From Hydractinia symbiolongicarpus (lineage: Eukaryota > Cnidaria > Hydrozoa > Anthoathecata > Hydractiniidae), in the NCBI RefSeq assembly GCF_029227915.1, contig NC_079879.1:20850501-20914500 (forward strand): 64,000 bases of DNA, given 5' to 3'. The notes below the pieces were generated by a model. That model was not told where the DNA came from. It saw only the letters and a list, made by a program, of their open reading frames with translations, and searched no databases. This document shows, piece by piece, positions 34,535 through 47,000 of the stretch. The stretch's first letter is position 1. Every line of letters begins with the position of its first letter. The position numbers and the translations under genes are program-made.

Positions 34535-36312
34535 TATCTATAGCTGAATAAATAGTATTCTCTCATTCTTTCCACAGGTGACTTGCAATGTTTATATACA
34601 AAAGTTAAAAAGTTTGCGTTTTTTGCGCATGGACAAGCATTTCTGTAGGTAGAAAATATAAACAACAGACCGCTAATAAAAAAGAAATATTCCCTTCAAA
34701 TTAGTCTTCTTGGACCTTAGCTACTCAAAAATTATAATTCTTCATTAATAGCCATTTGACCCTCCGGAGTACTGCTTTCTACCTAGCTACACAAAAGTGC
34801 GTGCATGCCCATTGTTCTTAAAGCTATGTCACACGTTGAATTAGCCTAAAGGAATCACAACTATTGCATTCTTAAATGTTATATATATGCAGTTTTTAAA
34901 GAAATAAACTCAGTACTATTTGTTTAAGCTTACCTCAATGTATTCAATATTTGTTCCAATTTAACAATGTAGCTAACTGGTAGCTAATATTCCTTTCATA
35001 GAATTTGTACTAATACTTTAGATATATACAATCCAAAGTTTGTCTATATTCTGTATTAACCTTTTCGGAGTTTTCAATGGAACTTCAGGGATATTTTATT
35101 GCAACAAAATTACATTGGCAGCACAACAAAAAAAGTTTGTCTTGTAGCAAACATGCTTTTTAGATTGGCGTACATAAATAGATGTTTTAAAACAATCTAG
35201 GTAATAAACGATGTATTTATATCATGTATTAAAAATTAAAAATATTTTTATTCAAGAACAAATATCCTTTAACATAAAAATTAAGCATTTTTTAATTATA
35301 TACATCATCTGTATTGTCTACAATGAACTTTATTTTTATATCTTTAATTACTGTTGTTTCTGAACTTAATAGCCTTTTCGCTGAAAGTAAGGTCTCATGC
35401 AGATGATTGTTGTTGGAACAATAAGTTTCCCTGATCTGTTTAGCTTCTAGTAATGTAATTATTTTCTCTAAAAAACAATGGTCTATTGTAAAAGTATATA
35501 ATTGTTCATGCAAGTTGTGCGTATACAGAAGACTACATTCAGACTCTACTGTATGGTATATATATCACAATTTGTGCTGGTGGAAGCATTTTTGAGAATA
35601 GGGCTTCTGATTTATAGTACTGAATCTATGACAGAGGCTATAATAAAGAATTGTAGAGTAATTGGAATAGTAAAAGGGTTTTTTGTCAGTCAAACACAAC
35701 CCTGCACTTAGTAGCCTCAACGAGTCTTTAAATAGCACTTTTTATAGTTTCTTTTAACCATGGAAAAATATTGCGAGACATTTTACGGCTACTTTGTCAG
35801 TAAATATTACTCTAAATTGTTTTGTGAGGTGCATAATAAAACAGATACCCACTAGCTTTTGCAGAACAAACAGTGCCCCTGGTATTACTTGGTACAGTAC
35901 AATTTTGTGGCTAACACAAGCTTACTATGTTTCCATGATATTTGTTTAAGATAAATATAATACTTAAATATGAACATAAACATATACCACATAAATATGA
36001 GAATAAATTTGAACAAGTACAGTATTTAATAAACTTGTTTATAAATGTTATAAAAGTTTAATGGCAGTACCTAAAAGTGGCTGCCATAAGGTACATACAA
36101 AATTTAGTAGAAACCTATATGGAACTCCCTTAAATATTTGGAAGGTAAAATTTTGTTTGTATATAAACCTGTATTCATTTTCCACATAAAATACCTAAAA
36201 AAATGAATTTTATAATATTTTTGTTTGGCAACAAAAATTATTTTGTTTAATAAAATGTTATTGCCACTTGGATTAAATTCTTTGTTCATGGTAATTTGTC
36301 CCCATGAAACTA

Positions 36313-37117
36313 CAGGCCATTTCGTAAGATTTTAGGCAGGCGTGCGGTAGATCACACGTCTCAAAAATTCTGCGCGTGCGATCAAAAAATTTTTTTACAA
36401 AAACATTTCCTTTACCCCTGTACACTGCACAGGGGCTGCTGTTTTTGCGTAAGGAACATACAAAGTGCAAGTTCCAACAATGTACGGCAAGGAATTTCAA
36501 CCCAAATACGAAGAAGTCGTAAGCAGACTTGTTAATTAAACTTTGTTATTACTTGTGGGGCAAACAGATATTTAAATTAAATTAAATTACGGAAAGTCGA
36601 ACGGCCGCTAATAATAATATTTAATAAACCTTATGTTCGATGAATCATAAAAATTATTATCTACAAGAATATTTCGTTATTAAAGAAGTTTTTTTCTTAT
36701 TAATTATATTATCTTTTAGTTATTTCAACTTAAATAATGCTGAATTTCTTTTAAATTCTCCAAAAGGCGACCTTACAAAGATTAAAATATTGTTTCATTT
36801 TTTTATAAAATCATTAAAATGAAACTCGCAAAGCCTTAATATAGCCTGGTAGCTGGTAAATGGTAGCAATTAAATTCACATTATCTCACTTGCGATCTAT
36901 TGTGAGTTCAGTAAAAGAATGATCGTTTATTTTTAGAGTTCAGTAAAAGAATGATCGTTTATTTTTAAGGTTTATTTAATAAATTTTCTTTGTTATAAAT
37001 ACAATAATTTTTAATTACAGCAACGTTTTGCGCGTGCGATGAATCGCACGCTTAAACAAATCTGCACGTGTGTGGGGGCGTGCGCGTGCGATCGCACGCC
37101 TCTCACGAAATGGCCTG
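36313..37117. mobile_element. Non-autonomous TIR element (805 bp), CAGGCCATTTCGT ends
   Basis: CAGGCCATTTCGTAAGA at 36313-36329 is inverted at 37101-37117 (TCTCACGAAATGGCCTG), one mismatch in 17. GCGTGCGATC-type motifs are clustered next to both ends (36332-36382, 37029-37100) in otherwise AT-rich DNA. The CAG-type start suggests hAT, but no clean 8-bp duplication is visible. There is no transposase. Confidence 0.75.
36905..36968 (+). repeat. 32-bp perfect tandem duplication
   Basis: The unit AGTTCAGTAAAAGAATGATC and following GTTTATTTTTA(G/A) occurs twice head to tail, identical except at the last base. Near identity implies a recent event. Confidence 0.9.
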
Positions 37118-38072
37118 AATCTAGAATGCATGAAGCACTCATTACTCAGGCGAATTATGGGACTTTCATAAAGGGAATGAGCCCCTTTAAAGTCATAATT
37201 TGAGACAGCTTTCAGCATTTGCCAACGTATAAAACAACGTATTTTTAAAGCATATTACTGTTGGTAATTATTTGCTGTAGTTAAATCGCAAATGAAAAGT
37301 ATCTAAGAATTTGTGCATCACACATGCGTAAAAAAAGTCAAAGATATTACAATGAAAAAAAGCAATTTTTGCCCGAGTATATATAGTTTGGTTGACTCCT
37401 ACGACAGTGCACAAACAAATTATTAGCGACAAATAAATTACCATTTTTTTGCATTGCAACTACATCATTAAAAACAGTGTGTAACCACTTGTGGATAACT
37501 AAATCATTGCAGAAAACACTTTTGAGCATGAATTTCACCTTCAGAAATGTATTTAAATAATTCAAAACAAGAGAACAAACTTATCCAATCCATTTTTTTT
37601 AGTGAGAGAAATTTTTTTTTTCCCTTTGCAACAAAGAAATATTTACAGTGTGTGTGATGCAAAAATACAAGGAAAATATACTTGTGGTAACATTTTCTTT
37701 CGTTGTAGACGTAGTAATTAAAAAATTAAAAATCACACATTTTGCACCATAGAAAAAGGCTAGGCTGAAAACAACAAAGGAAGCAGCAATCCTCTCTTAG
37801 TGAGTAGAGTAAATGGTTTTGTAATCATAAGAAATACTTTTCTGCTCAAACTTTCACTGTTTTTATTTTTTATTTTTTTGTAATATAAATCAAAATGCAC
37901 CATTAATTCTGGCCATGATACAAATGCGGTAATTTACCATGATCGAAGAATGGACTGCAAATGGTCTATTCTACATTGTATCGCTCTGGAGATAACGAAA
38001 CATTTTTAAGAACTTGCTATATGTTATTTTTTCTGTATTTTCATATTTTATTCATTGAAAAGTGAATTAACA

Positions 38073-41000
38073 ATGCAGAGAACACCAACTTGTGAGAATT
38101 GTCAGAAGAACTATGAGCTTAGAGGTATGATAGTATATTTTGTTTTTTTTCCATTGTCATCATTTAATATATTTTACAGTGTTTTTTTCATCCCTTTTTA
38201 CTTTACTGAATAATTGTTCATGATATATTTCAATAGACTTTCGTCCCATTGGTCCAAGAATACCACTAATGCTACCTTGTGGGCATACCTTTTGTGAAGG
38301 ATGTATAGTAAAAGCTGTGAAGATAAACGAAATTTACTGTTTTACTTGTAAGGTATGGATACTTTTGTAATTACTGAGCAATTTCACAAGTCATCTGTTT
38401 AAATGTTGGATTTTTTACGTATTGCTAAAATTGGCACTTTAAACGTTTTAAATTTTTTTGAGAAATTTATCGCTGCATTTTCCCTTTTAATCGATGTAGC
38501 ATTTACTTAAAGTATTACATATTCTCTTCTGCTCAAAATAGTCATTTACAACCAGATTGGTCTATTGTCCCTAACTTTACTGTTTGTGATTGTGCTTTTA
38601 GCACTGCCTGTTATGTATATCTGTATACCCATACTAGCTTAAACCAACATATAAAAATTAAGACTATGCAGTGAAATTCCTCGTACTTTTTGTGCTTTTT
38701 AATCTCAAGAGATGACAGCTAAATTATAGGTTTTGAATACTTCATTTTTTCCTGGTCTTGTAGTATCTTTTTGAAATGCAATTTTTGTAGTTATCTTTTT
38801 TTGTAATTTTTTTAACTAAAATATGTTACTTTCTAAGGAATGATGCTCATTTTACTTAAAAATAATTAAAAAAATGCAAAAAACCTGTTACATTGGATTG
38901 TCTATCAATTGTCTATCTGTTTACCGTATTTTCCGGTATATAACCTGCGGATTATAAGTTGATTTTTACGACTTCCACCGTTGGTGCGGGTTATGATGTG
39001 GTGCGGGTTATGTGATAAGTTTTAGTCTGTTTTGTAAAATTTAAAGTTTATACGTTCAATAAAGAAAATAGTACCAATGGGATAAAATGCGTACATTAAT
39101 ATATATCTACATAATCTTACTACTAATTTTTTTCACACAGTGAAATTGCTTTAACTTTGTATTGCTTGCCAGTGCTAATATTACAAGCTCTCTCTGAAAC
39201 ACAATTCTTGAGATCATTTTTCTTTTGTGTTGAATATAATTCTAATCCATTTTTATCTTTGCAATCACATTGAGCTCATTGAAATGATTTGATTCTGGAA
39301 ATAGAGCAATATAGCAGGTATTATTTTTAGGTTTAATTGACAGGTATTTCACAACCTAATGCCCAGGACTTAATTATTAATTCCTGTTAAAAATATTGAA
39401 AAATGTTAAAATTAAAGTATAGATAATAATTTTCTTTTTTATCTTTGCTACCTTCAAGCAACAGGTGGCTACTAATAATATCAAAAATAAATATAAAATA
39501 CAATTATTACGACACGCAACTATCTCCTCTTCATTGCCGCCATTCATTTTATCATGCACACTGAGATATAAATAGATAAAACAAAATTCTATGAAGATTA
39601 AAAAAGAATGTTCCGTACATCGCTGTTACAGACAATCTGTGACAATTATTATGTTGTTTATTTTTATGCCATAAAAACTTTAATATGCATAAAAAACAGA
39701 GATTTTACTTTAGGTTTATAACCTGATAGAATGGGTTTTTTTTGTTTGTTTAATCACAGGAAGCATGAGTTATTATTGGCTGAAACTAATGTCTACAAAT
39801 AAAAAGAAAACAGTGTTGTCTGATTTAGTAGTGTCGGCATTAGCAGAAGATCGACTTGTCAAATTAATTTTAATTCATTATTTCGGCAATCGGAGACAAG
39901 GAAGTTAAGACTGAGAGAGTCGCTAGTTCAGACACTTGTTTCTTGTGTTTGCTGTTTACGAGTTTAAACGTTCCCCACTTGTTTCCAGCATGAAAAAAAA
40001 CAGAACACACACATGTTTATAAAATGATTAGGGTATGTAAAAATACGCTAAGTTTTTTTCTTAACACAATGCGAGTTAAGCAAAGGTGTGGGTAAGTAAA
40101 ATACATTGATTGAAATTTTATGCGGGTTATACGAAGGTGCGGGCTATCTTATAGCATCTAGTTTATAATTCCCTAAAAAAGCTTAACTGCGGGTTATACA
40201 ATGTGCGGGTTATATACCGGATTAACCCATTATACAAAGTTGGTCATTATAATTGCTTTGCATAAAATTATGGAACAATTTTCAAATTACAAATTATAAA
40301 TTATGCAAAAACTATTTTATTCACAACGATTTTGACATACCAATATTAAATATGGAGTGCCAAAATTTAGTTAGTGCCTAGAGAATATTTTCTCTCTTTT
40401 GCTTATTTTGCAAAAAATAAAAGTCTCATATTTACTTAGATTTTCAGTATTTTAAATATTTCATGTGGAAAACCAGTGTGTATTATAGTGTTTTGTATGC
40501 CATTGTTTTCCTAGTCAACAAAATGCTGTTTCCACACTGATATTGTACAAAACAAATAATTCCAATCTGAACAACCAAGTGGCTAAATTTTGCATTTGCT
40601 TTTAGGATCCTATTTTGTTGGAGCCTAATGGAGAAAGTGGTGTTAAAAATCTGCTGCCAAATATTTATTTGCTTGGAATTTTGTTATACAATCGCAGGAT
40701 GGCTCTTGGAAGGTATGCAAACTTGCTAAAGTATTGTAAGTTGTTTTTGCAATGCTTAAAATAATGGGCCATGACCAGGCCATCAATTATCAGCAAAAAA
40801 AAAAGATGATGATCACTGGGATTTCCTGTCTATTCTGTCCTTTTGGTTAGATAGGTGGTGTTTGTGTTCTTTCAATTGCTGGATTTAAAAAAGTATTAAT
40901 TTGTAAAAATTTAATAACAATTGGAGTATTTTCTGAGATTATCAATCTCGGAAAATACTCCAATGAAAATAAAATCTAATTTGAGGTTATAACTAGTAGA

Positions 41001-44000
41001 AACAAATATTTGACCTGGAAACTAATTTGCTTTGTAAGAATGAATGGAAAAGGTAAATTGTCAGCATATAGCAGGGTCAGTGAGTAAGTAACATAACACA
41101 GACCAAAGTCTAATTAAGCGCAAATACTTCCCGGCCCACAGAAAAAGATGATTTCTGCTTCTATGTACTTTAATTAAAAAAATAAAGAGTGTTTACATAA
41201 TATTGCGTGTGTTTCTTTAAGCTAACTTTGCATTGTAAATTGATTAAAAAACAATATATAAGAGTATTTGATAAGATTTTAATATTTTTCCATGTCAATA
41301 TATCACACTTTAGGACATGTTGCATCGTGTCTTTTCACATCGTGTCCCATTAAGGCATGATATTGCACTATATTTACAGTGTTGCAGTTTTCTTTTAGCA
41401 AGTTGTGTCAATGTATTATATTTTTAGACATAAGTAATATTTTTTGAATTTTGGAAAGTGCTATTATACATGTGAGAATATTGTAGGATGCTTTATTTGC
41501 TCTATAATGATTCATTTCATGTATGTTTTACACCAGGTGTTTAGGAAAGTGTTGTTAAAAGAGATATATGCGTAGCAAAATTGTACAGATCAGAAGCAAA
41601 TACTATTCCCACAATATGATGTAATTTTTTATTTCAATGACATCATTATTGTTTTTTTATTCAATCATCTTTAGATGTAATAGTGGTAAGTTTTGTGACA
41701 TGAGCATCAATATTTCATCAATATTATAGGATCATGCGCTTTTGATGAACAGTAAGGTAGATATAAAGGTTTTTAAACTTTGCTAATAAAATGCCATTTA
41801 TGCTCTGATAACCCCTGATTTTAAAATGAAATAAGAAATGGGTCACTATATATCTTTAAAAAAGTGCTGCTTAATTGATCCTGAATAAAGTTTTTGCCAG
41901 CATCTAACTTTATTAAATAATTAAGTTGTTTGCCCTTTCAATATGTAATAGACATAATGTTCATATGTTTATATGTGATTTATTTTACTTTCTTTTTTGC
42001 TTATATATATTGCTTCTAAATTATAGGATGCATTGTTTAGGATAAGGTTAAGATTGTGTAACAGTGTGGACACACTGTTGCAATGGATTTAGGGGTTAAT
42101 AATTATGTAACACTAAATTTGCCTTATTAGAACCACGCATCCCTCTTAACATGTTCTGTCTTGTCTTTATTTGAGGGTCTTAATAATTACCAACCGCTAG
42201 AAGAAAACATCTATCCCTTCTTACCACTTTTTATTGAAGATGCCCTTTTTTTTGTTAATACTTAGTTGAATGTTTACATAATTCTAAACATTCGTAAATA
42301 TATATATATCTAGTGCGTGTAGTAAATTTTTTTAATGTGACATTAAAGTACGATCTACATTAGGAAAAAATAGGGAGAAAATGAAAAATTAAGTAATACC
42401 TGTAAGTATTACTCAATTTTTCCTTTTTCCAGTAAGGGGCTAGTCAAGATTATGCAATCTTTTTTATGTTTTTTTTCTTTCTTTTTTTAGCTTTTTACTC
42501 AGTGTAATTTTCTGCCACTTCCATCCTTTCAATATTTTTGTTTCATTGAAACTTTTATTTTTAATCTTTAACCCTCTTTAGCTATCATTTATTTTCATAC
42601 TTTTGCTCATTTGTTTATAGCTCTGAACGTAAGCCTGGAGGACCTGTTAGTACTTTCAATGGTATTGGAAATGTATTACGCCGAAAGAAGCTTGATCAAG
42701 TTTCTTTTTCGGACGGTGTTCAATCAGCTGGCATAGCTGATGAAGAAGCACAACAAGATAAAGGTAATTTGTAGTGCATCTAACACCTTGGTGATTTATT
42801 AAAAATCCTATACCTGGAATTGACCATGTACTAAGTAGTATACACACTTATTTATTCATACAACAATTTAAGAGAAAGTTCAATTATGACGCAAAAACAA
42901 GTGCTACGAAATGCCAAATGTGATGTACTTTTACTAACCTTGTAATCCCTACAAAATAAGTCACTATTTTATACCACAGATATTCAAAATGCTTTGCTAT
43001 TATGTAGAAAATAATGTGCAACCATCGAATTTCTCCAGGCTAGTGACTAGTACTTTAAGAAATCCCAAGCCTTTAGCCTGTAAACACTCTAGCAAGTAGT
43101 TTCCAACAGTTGTACATATTTCAGGCATCTCAATTTTTGTGCATTTTTATCCATGACAAACAGACAACAACTTTTATTATAAAGATAAGTTTTCACAATA
43201 TGTGAAGAGGCTGCAGCGATTCTTCATTAAACATAAACCCTTTTAATATATAAATTAAAAAAAGTTTAAAATAATAAAGCAAATATAACAATGTTAACAA
43301 TCCTCTCATTTTTGCATTAGGCAACCATGAATATATAAATTCTACTGTAGGGGTGTGCACTCTATTTTTTATGGATTTATACTTTTAAGAAAAGTATATA
43401 ATAATATTTTCTATATATTTTTGTTTTATGCACTTTTCTCATTACTCTTTTTTGTGGATCAATTCTCTGCATTACTCAAATAATGTTGTAATCCTTATCA
43501 TGTGTATGTTTTGCTTTGTGTTCTATTTTGCATTTTTTCTAAAATTATGTTTATTTAAAAATGATGTATTTCTGGCTGATGTTCTGGATTGTACAAAAAC
43601 AAATCTTTTTTAGAGCAACCTATGTGCGATGAATGTTCTGTCAAATATGCAACATGTCAGTGCAAAAACTGTGATAACAAATTTTGTGATGCATGCTTTT
43701 TACAAGTATGTTGTTTTCTCTAAATTTTTGTTTTATAATTTTACGTTAGTAACTAAATGGTGACAAGACATTAGTTTTGTTTTTATTTATGTTTTAGGTC
43801 CACAAGTCTTCCAAAATGTTAAACAAGCATTCTCCTCTTCCACTGGAATATCCAAGGTTAACCCTTTTGTAAAGACTATTACGTTGATTGCATTGAGTTA
43901 TATAAATAAGAATGCACAAACTCCATGTACATGTATTTTTGTCAATCTGTGACATTTGCAAAGAGGATGTTTCATGTGTTGTTTGTTGACAAATATTTGT

Positions 44001-47000
44001 TGATGTTAATAGTTTGACATCAATAGCATAATTATCATCAGTTAAGCTATTCTAAGACCAAAATAACTCACACCTTCTTCCACGTGGGTAACTAGGGGTC
44101 AACTGGGAAATAGTTGGGCAGGTTTTTTAAAGCTGACTATCCTGTTTGGAACAAATAGGTTGATGACATCATTAAAAAAAACTTGAACATCTGGACTGTT
44201 TGTCAAAAACACATGATTCTATACATTGTTCTGACCAGAGGTTCAAGATGTACACAATGAAAGTAATGGCTATACAAATTTAAGAAAGAATTCTTTCAGG
44301 TATTTGGACAGTTTGCCAAAACATTTTAACCGTAATATCTCTGTGCAATTTTTAAATTCTTTTGATCAGCATTTTAGCTGTAGTGGCAATGACTTCCTTT
44401 GTATAAGGACAGGATTATTGCTTCTTTCATTTAAAATTTTATGCTGCAAACATTATTTTTTCTAAATTAATTTAACTTTGCATAGGCTAATCTACTAGTC
44501 TATAATATGCCGTCTTTGTAACTGTAAGTAAAGAACCAGTCCAGAATATTGTCTTTACGAAGGCCTTGTTTATCAATCAGCTCCTTAGACATCATATCGT
44601 AGATTCACGTCAATAGTATAATTTAAAATAGTAAAGCCATGGTTTTGCAATTAAAAGTTTGAGGCTAAGTTATTTATGGGTTGTGACATCAGTTTTTTCA
44701 TCCCTACATAGGCATTTATGGGTCATCTTGGTCTAAAGTGGGCACATTTGCCATAGCTGCATCAGAAGTTTTGAAAATAACAGATTGATGACAACATATA
44801 ACAAATTTAGAACTTCATATCTGCTTAACTATTTGTTGAAAACACCTAATCTTTAAATCTGTAAATTATTCACCTTTTTGTTTTTTCCTATAAGGCTTTC
44901 CCTGGCCCTGCTACTATAATAATGCACTAGCTGTGTGTCTATTGTAACTTGCAAGAATCATCTATAAAACTGTTGTCATTTGCATATGTTTTATTAATAT
45001 TAGCATCTCAAAAACATAAACATAAACAAATCATACTTTTCTTTTGAAAAAAACTTCACAGACAACAAACAGCCTAGAATACCTTGTGGTAAGAAACCCG
45101 AATCTTTTTTTACCTAAATTGCCATTTTGTATTTTTTAATGCACTGGTTGGGAAATCTCATTTTTTGCTCCAATATAAATGCAGAAAAAGTTCAAAGGAT
45201 TCAGCATGGAAGCACCCATCTCTTACTCCCCATTTCAGAGTTTCCATGTTCTCATATAAGCCAGATGCGAATTGTATAGTGAAAGAAAGTAGCACTGAAA
45301 TAGGTAGACTGTTTTGTTTTTTTAACAAAGAAATTAAGTAAACTTTTGGATATAATAATATGCTACTTAATCGTAAGCATTTTGGAATACTACAAACCAG
45401 ATGCATTGTCCAAGGGTGAGATTTATTGTTAGCATAAATTTACATGGTTTGGTTTGCCAAATAGTATTTTTATTATTTAATTATTACCAAATACACTTTG
45501 GCTAGCGAGATAATTTTTATTACAGGTATTCATCAGGAATATGTGTTTTTAGTTGAATTAAACCTTAACCTAATTGTGCATCGGTGGAGGCAAAATGTTT
45601 TGTGTGAAATAGCATTTTAAAAAGAATTGTGATGTGTTTTCTTACTATTTTGTAACAGGCTTTTTAAACATGATTTTCTTTTGCTTTAATTTGTTTGTTT
45701 TGTTGAGGAGCATGTAAATATGTTGTTTTTTTTATCAAACTGTGTTTTTGTTGTATAGGGAGACATACTACAAACTCCCTTATATTCAACGTTTTAAAAG
45801 GTAGCAATACATGACTTTCATTCTTTGTGACGCTTTAACACAAAAGAAGGTCTACACTGTATCAGAAATTGTAAAAATATAGGCAACATGTCAGAAAAAT
45901 GTCGGGGAAAAAAATTTAAACTGTTTTCTAAGTCCATGAAATGGATATGCTTTTCATTTCCAATTCTAGTTTTTCTCTTTGGATTTTTTTTATTTCTTTT
46001 TATCTTATATATAATTGCTTTTTTTTTGCAGAAGTAGGGAAAAATTTAAAAATGTCAGGATTTTAAGCTAAAAAATGTAATGTAAGGCAAATGCTCAGAA
46101 TGTCAGGAAAATTTTAAGTGACACTCTACAAAAGTAAGAGAATAGTGAAAACCAGGATTTTGTGTGCATTTTTTATAGTGAAGAAGAACTATCCTGCGTT
46201 ACTCATGGGAGAAATCTTGAATTCTTTGATAAAGATATCAATGAGCTTTTGTGTGCAATGTGCATCATATCAGATAGATGTAAGGGGCATGAAATAATTC
46301 CTGTATCTGAAATGGTAAGGATTGTAATGAGTAATTGGCTGATTGATTGTGTGATTGATTCATTGACTGATTGGTTGAAACAACTTTCTTTGAATTGATT
46401 ATGCAGATGATCACTTGATTCATTCTTTAACATTGAAATTTAGGTGAAGGATTTCTTTCTGACGTATTGGAGACTCAAGTTAGGTTTTGGTCTTTAAAGG
46501 GGAACTCCAGTAAAAATCGATTTTTTCTTTTTTGTTTTATACGTACTCAGAAAAGCTTAAGAAATCAAAAAAACTTGTTGAAAAAATTGTTGTACTAGCC
46601 TTTGCATATTTAATTTTTTTCTCATAAAAAAACATACAGGCGCGATTTCATTTAGGACTGGACCCGATTATACATCACATAGCACAGAAAGTTTAAGCGA
46701 GTGCAAAAAACGTTGATGTTAAGACCTATAGCGTACATTTAAATCGCTTTTTTGTCTGTGATTTACATTTAAATCTTTAAAAAATGGTAAATTGCTTTGC
46801 GTTTCGATGTACCAAACGATCAGAGAAGTGTAAAAAAGTCGGTTTTCACAGAATCCCCTCTGTTAAATTAAAAAGAAAGAACTCAGACAAAAATGGCTAA
46901 ACAAAATATGTCGTGCAGGTGATCTACCAAGCAATCAAAGTTTTATATTTGTTTGTCGCACTTCATAGATAGATCTTTTAAATAAGATCTCCAGGAAATA

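Larger units (their letters stand above)
34535..38072. other. Interval without a confident gene, upstream of RNF17
   Basis: Contains a TIR element (36313-37117) with a 32-bp tandem duplication inside it. A minus-strand ORF (35473-35292) ends in a stop with an AATAAA about 40 nt beyond, but I found no upstream exon. The 37120-38072 part is the likely RNF17 5' region; no clear TATA or initiator could be assigned. Confidence 0.5.

Noticed and set aside
35292-35473. Candidate last exon of a minus-strand gene (acceptor at 35474, stop, then AATAAA near 35250)
   Set aside because: No upstream exon, no recognisable similarity, and such combinations arise by chance in AT-rich DNA.
37347-37565. Minus-strand ORF with coding-like composition (CNDLVIHKWLHTVFNDV)
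   Set aside because: No splice partners or family match were found; left unannotated.
40920-40964. miRNA precursor
   Set aside because: The loop is 3 nt and the whole stem is only 21 bp, too short for a canonical pre-miRNA.
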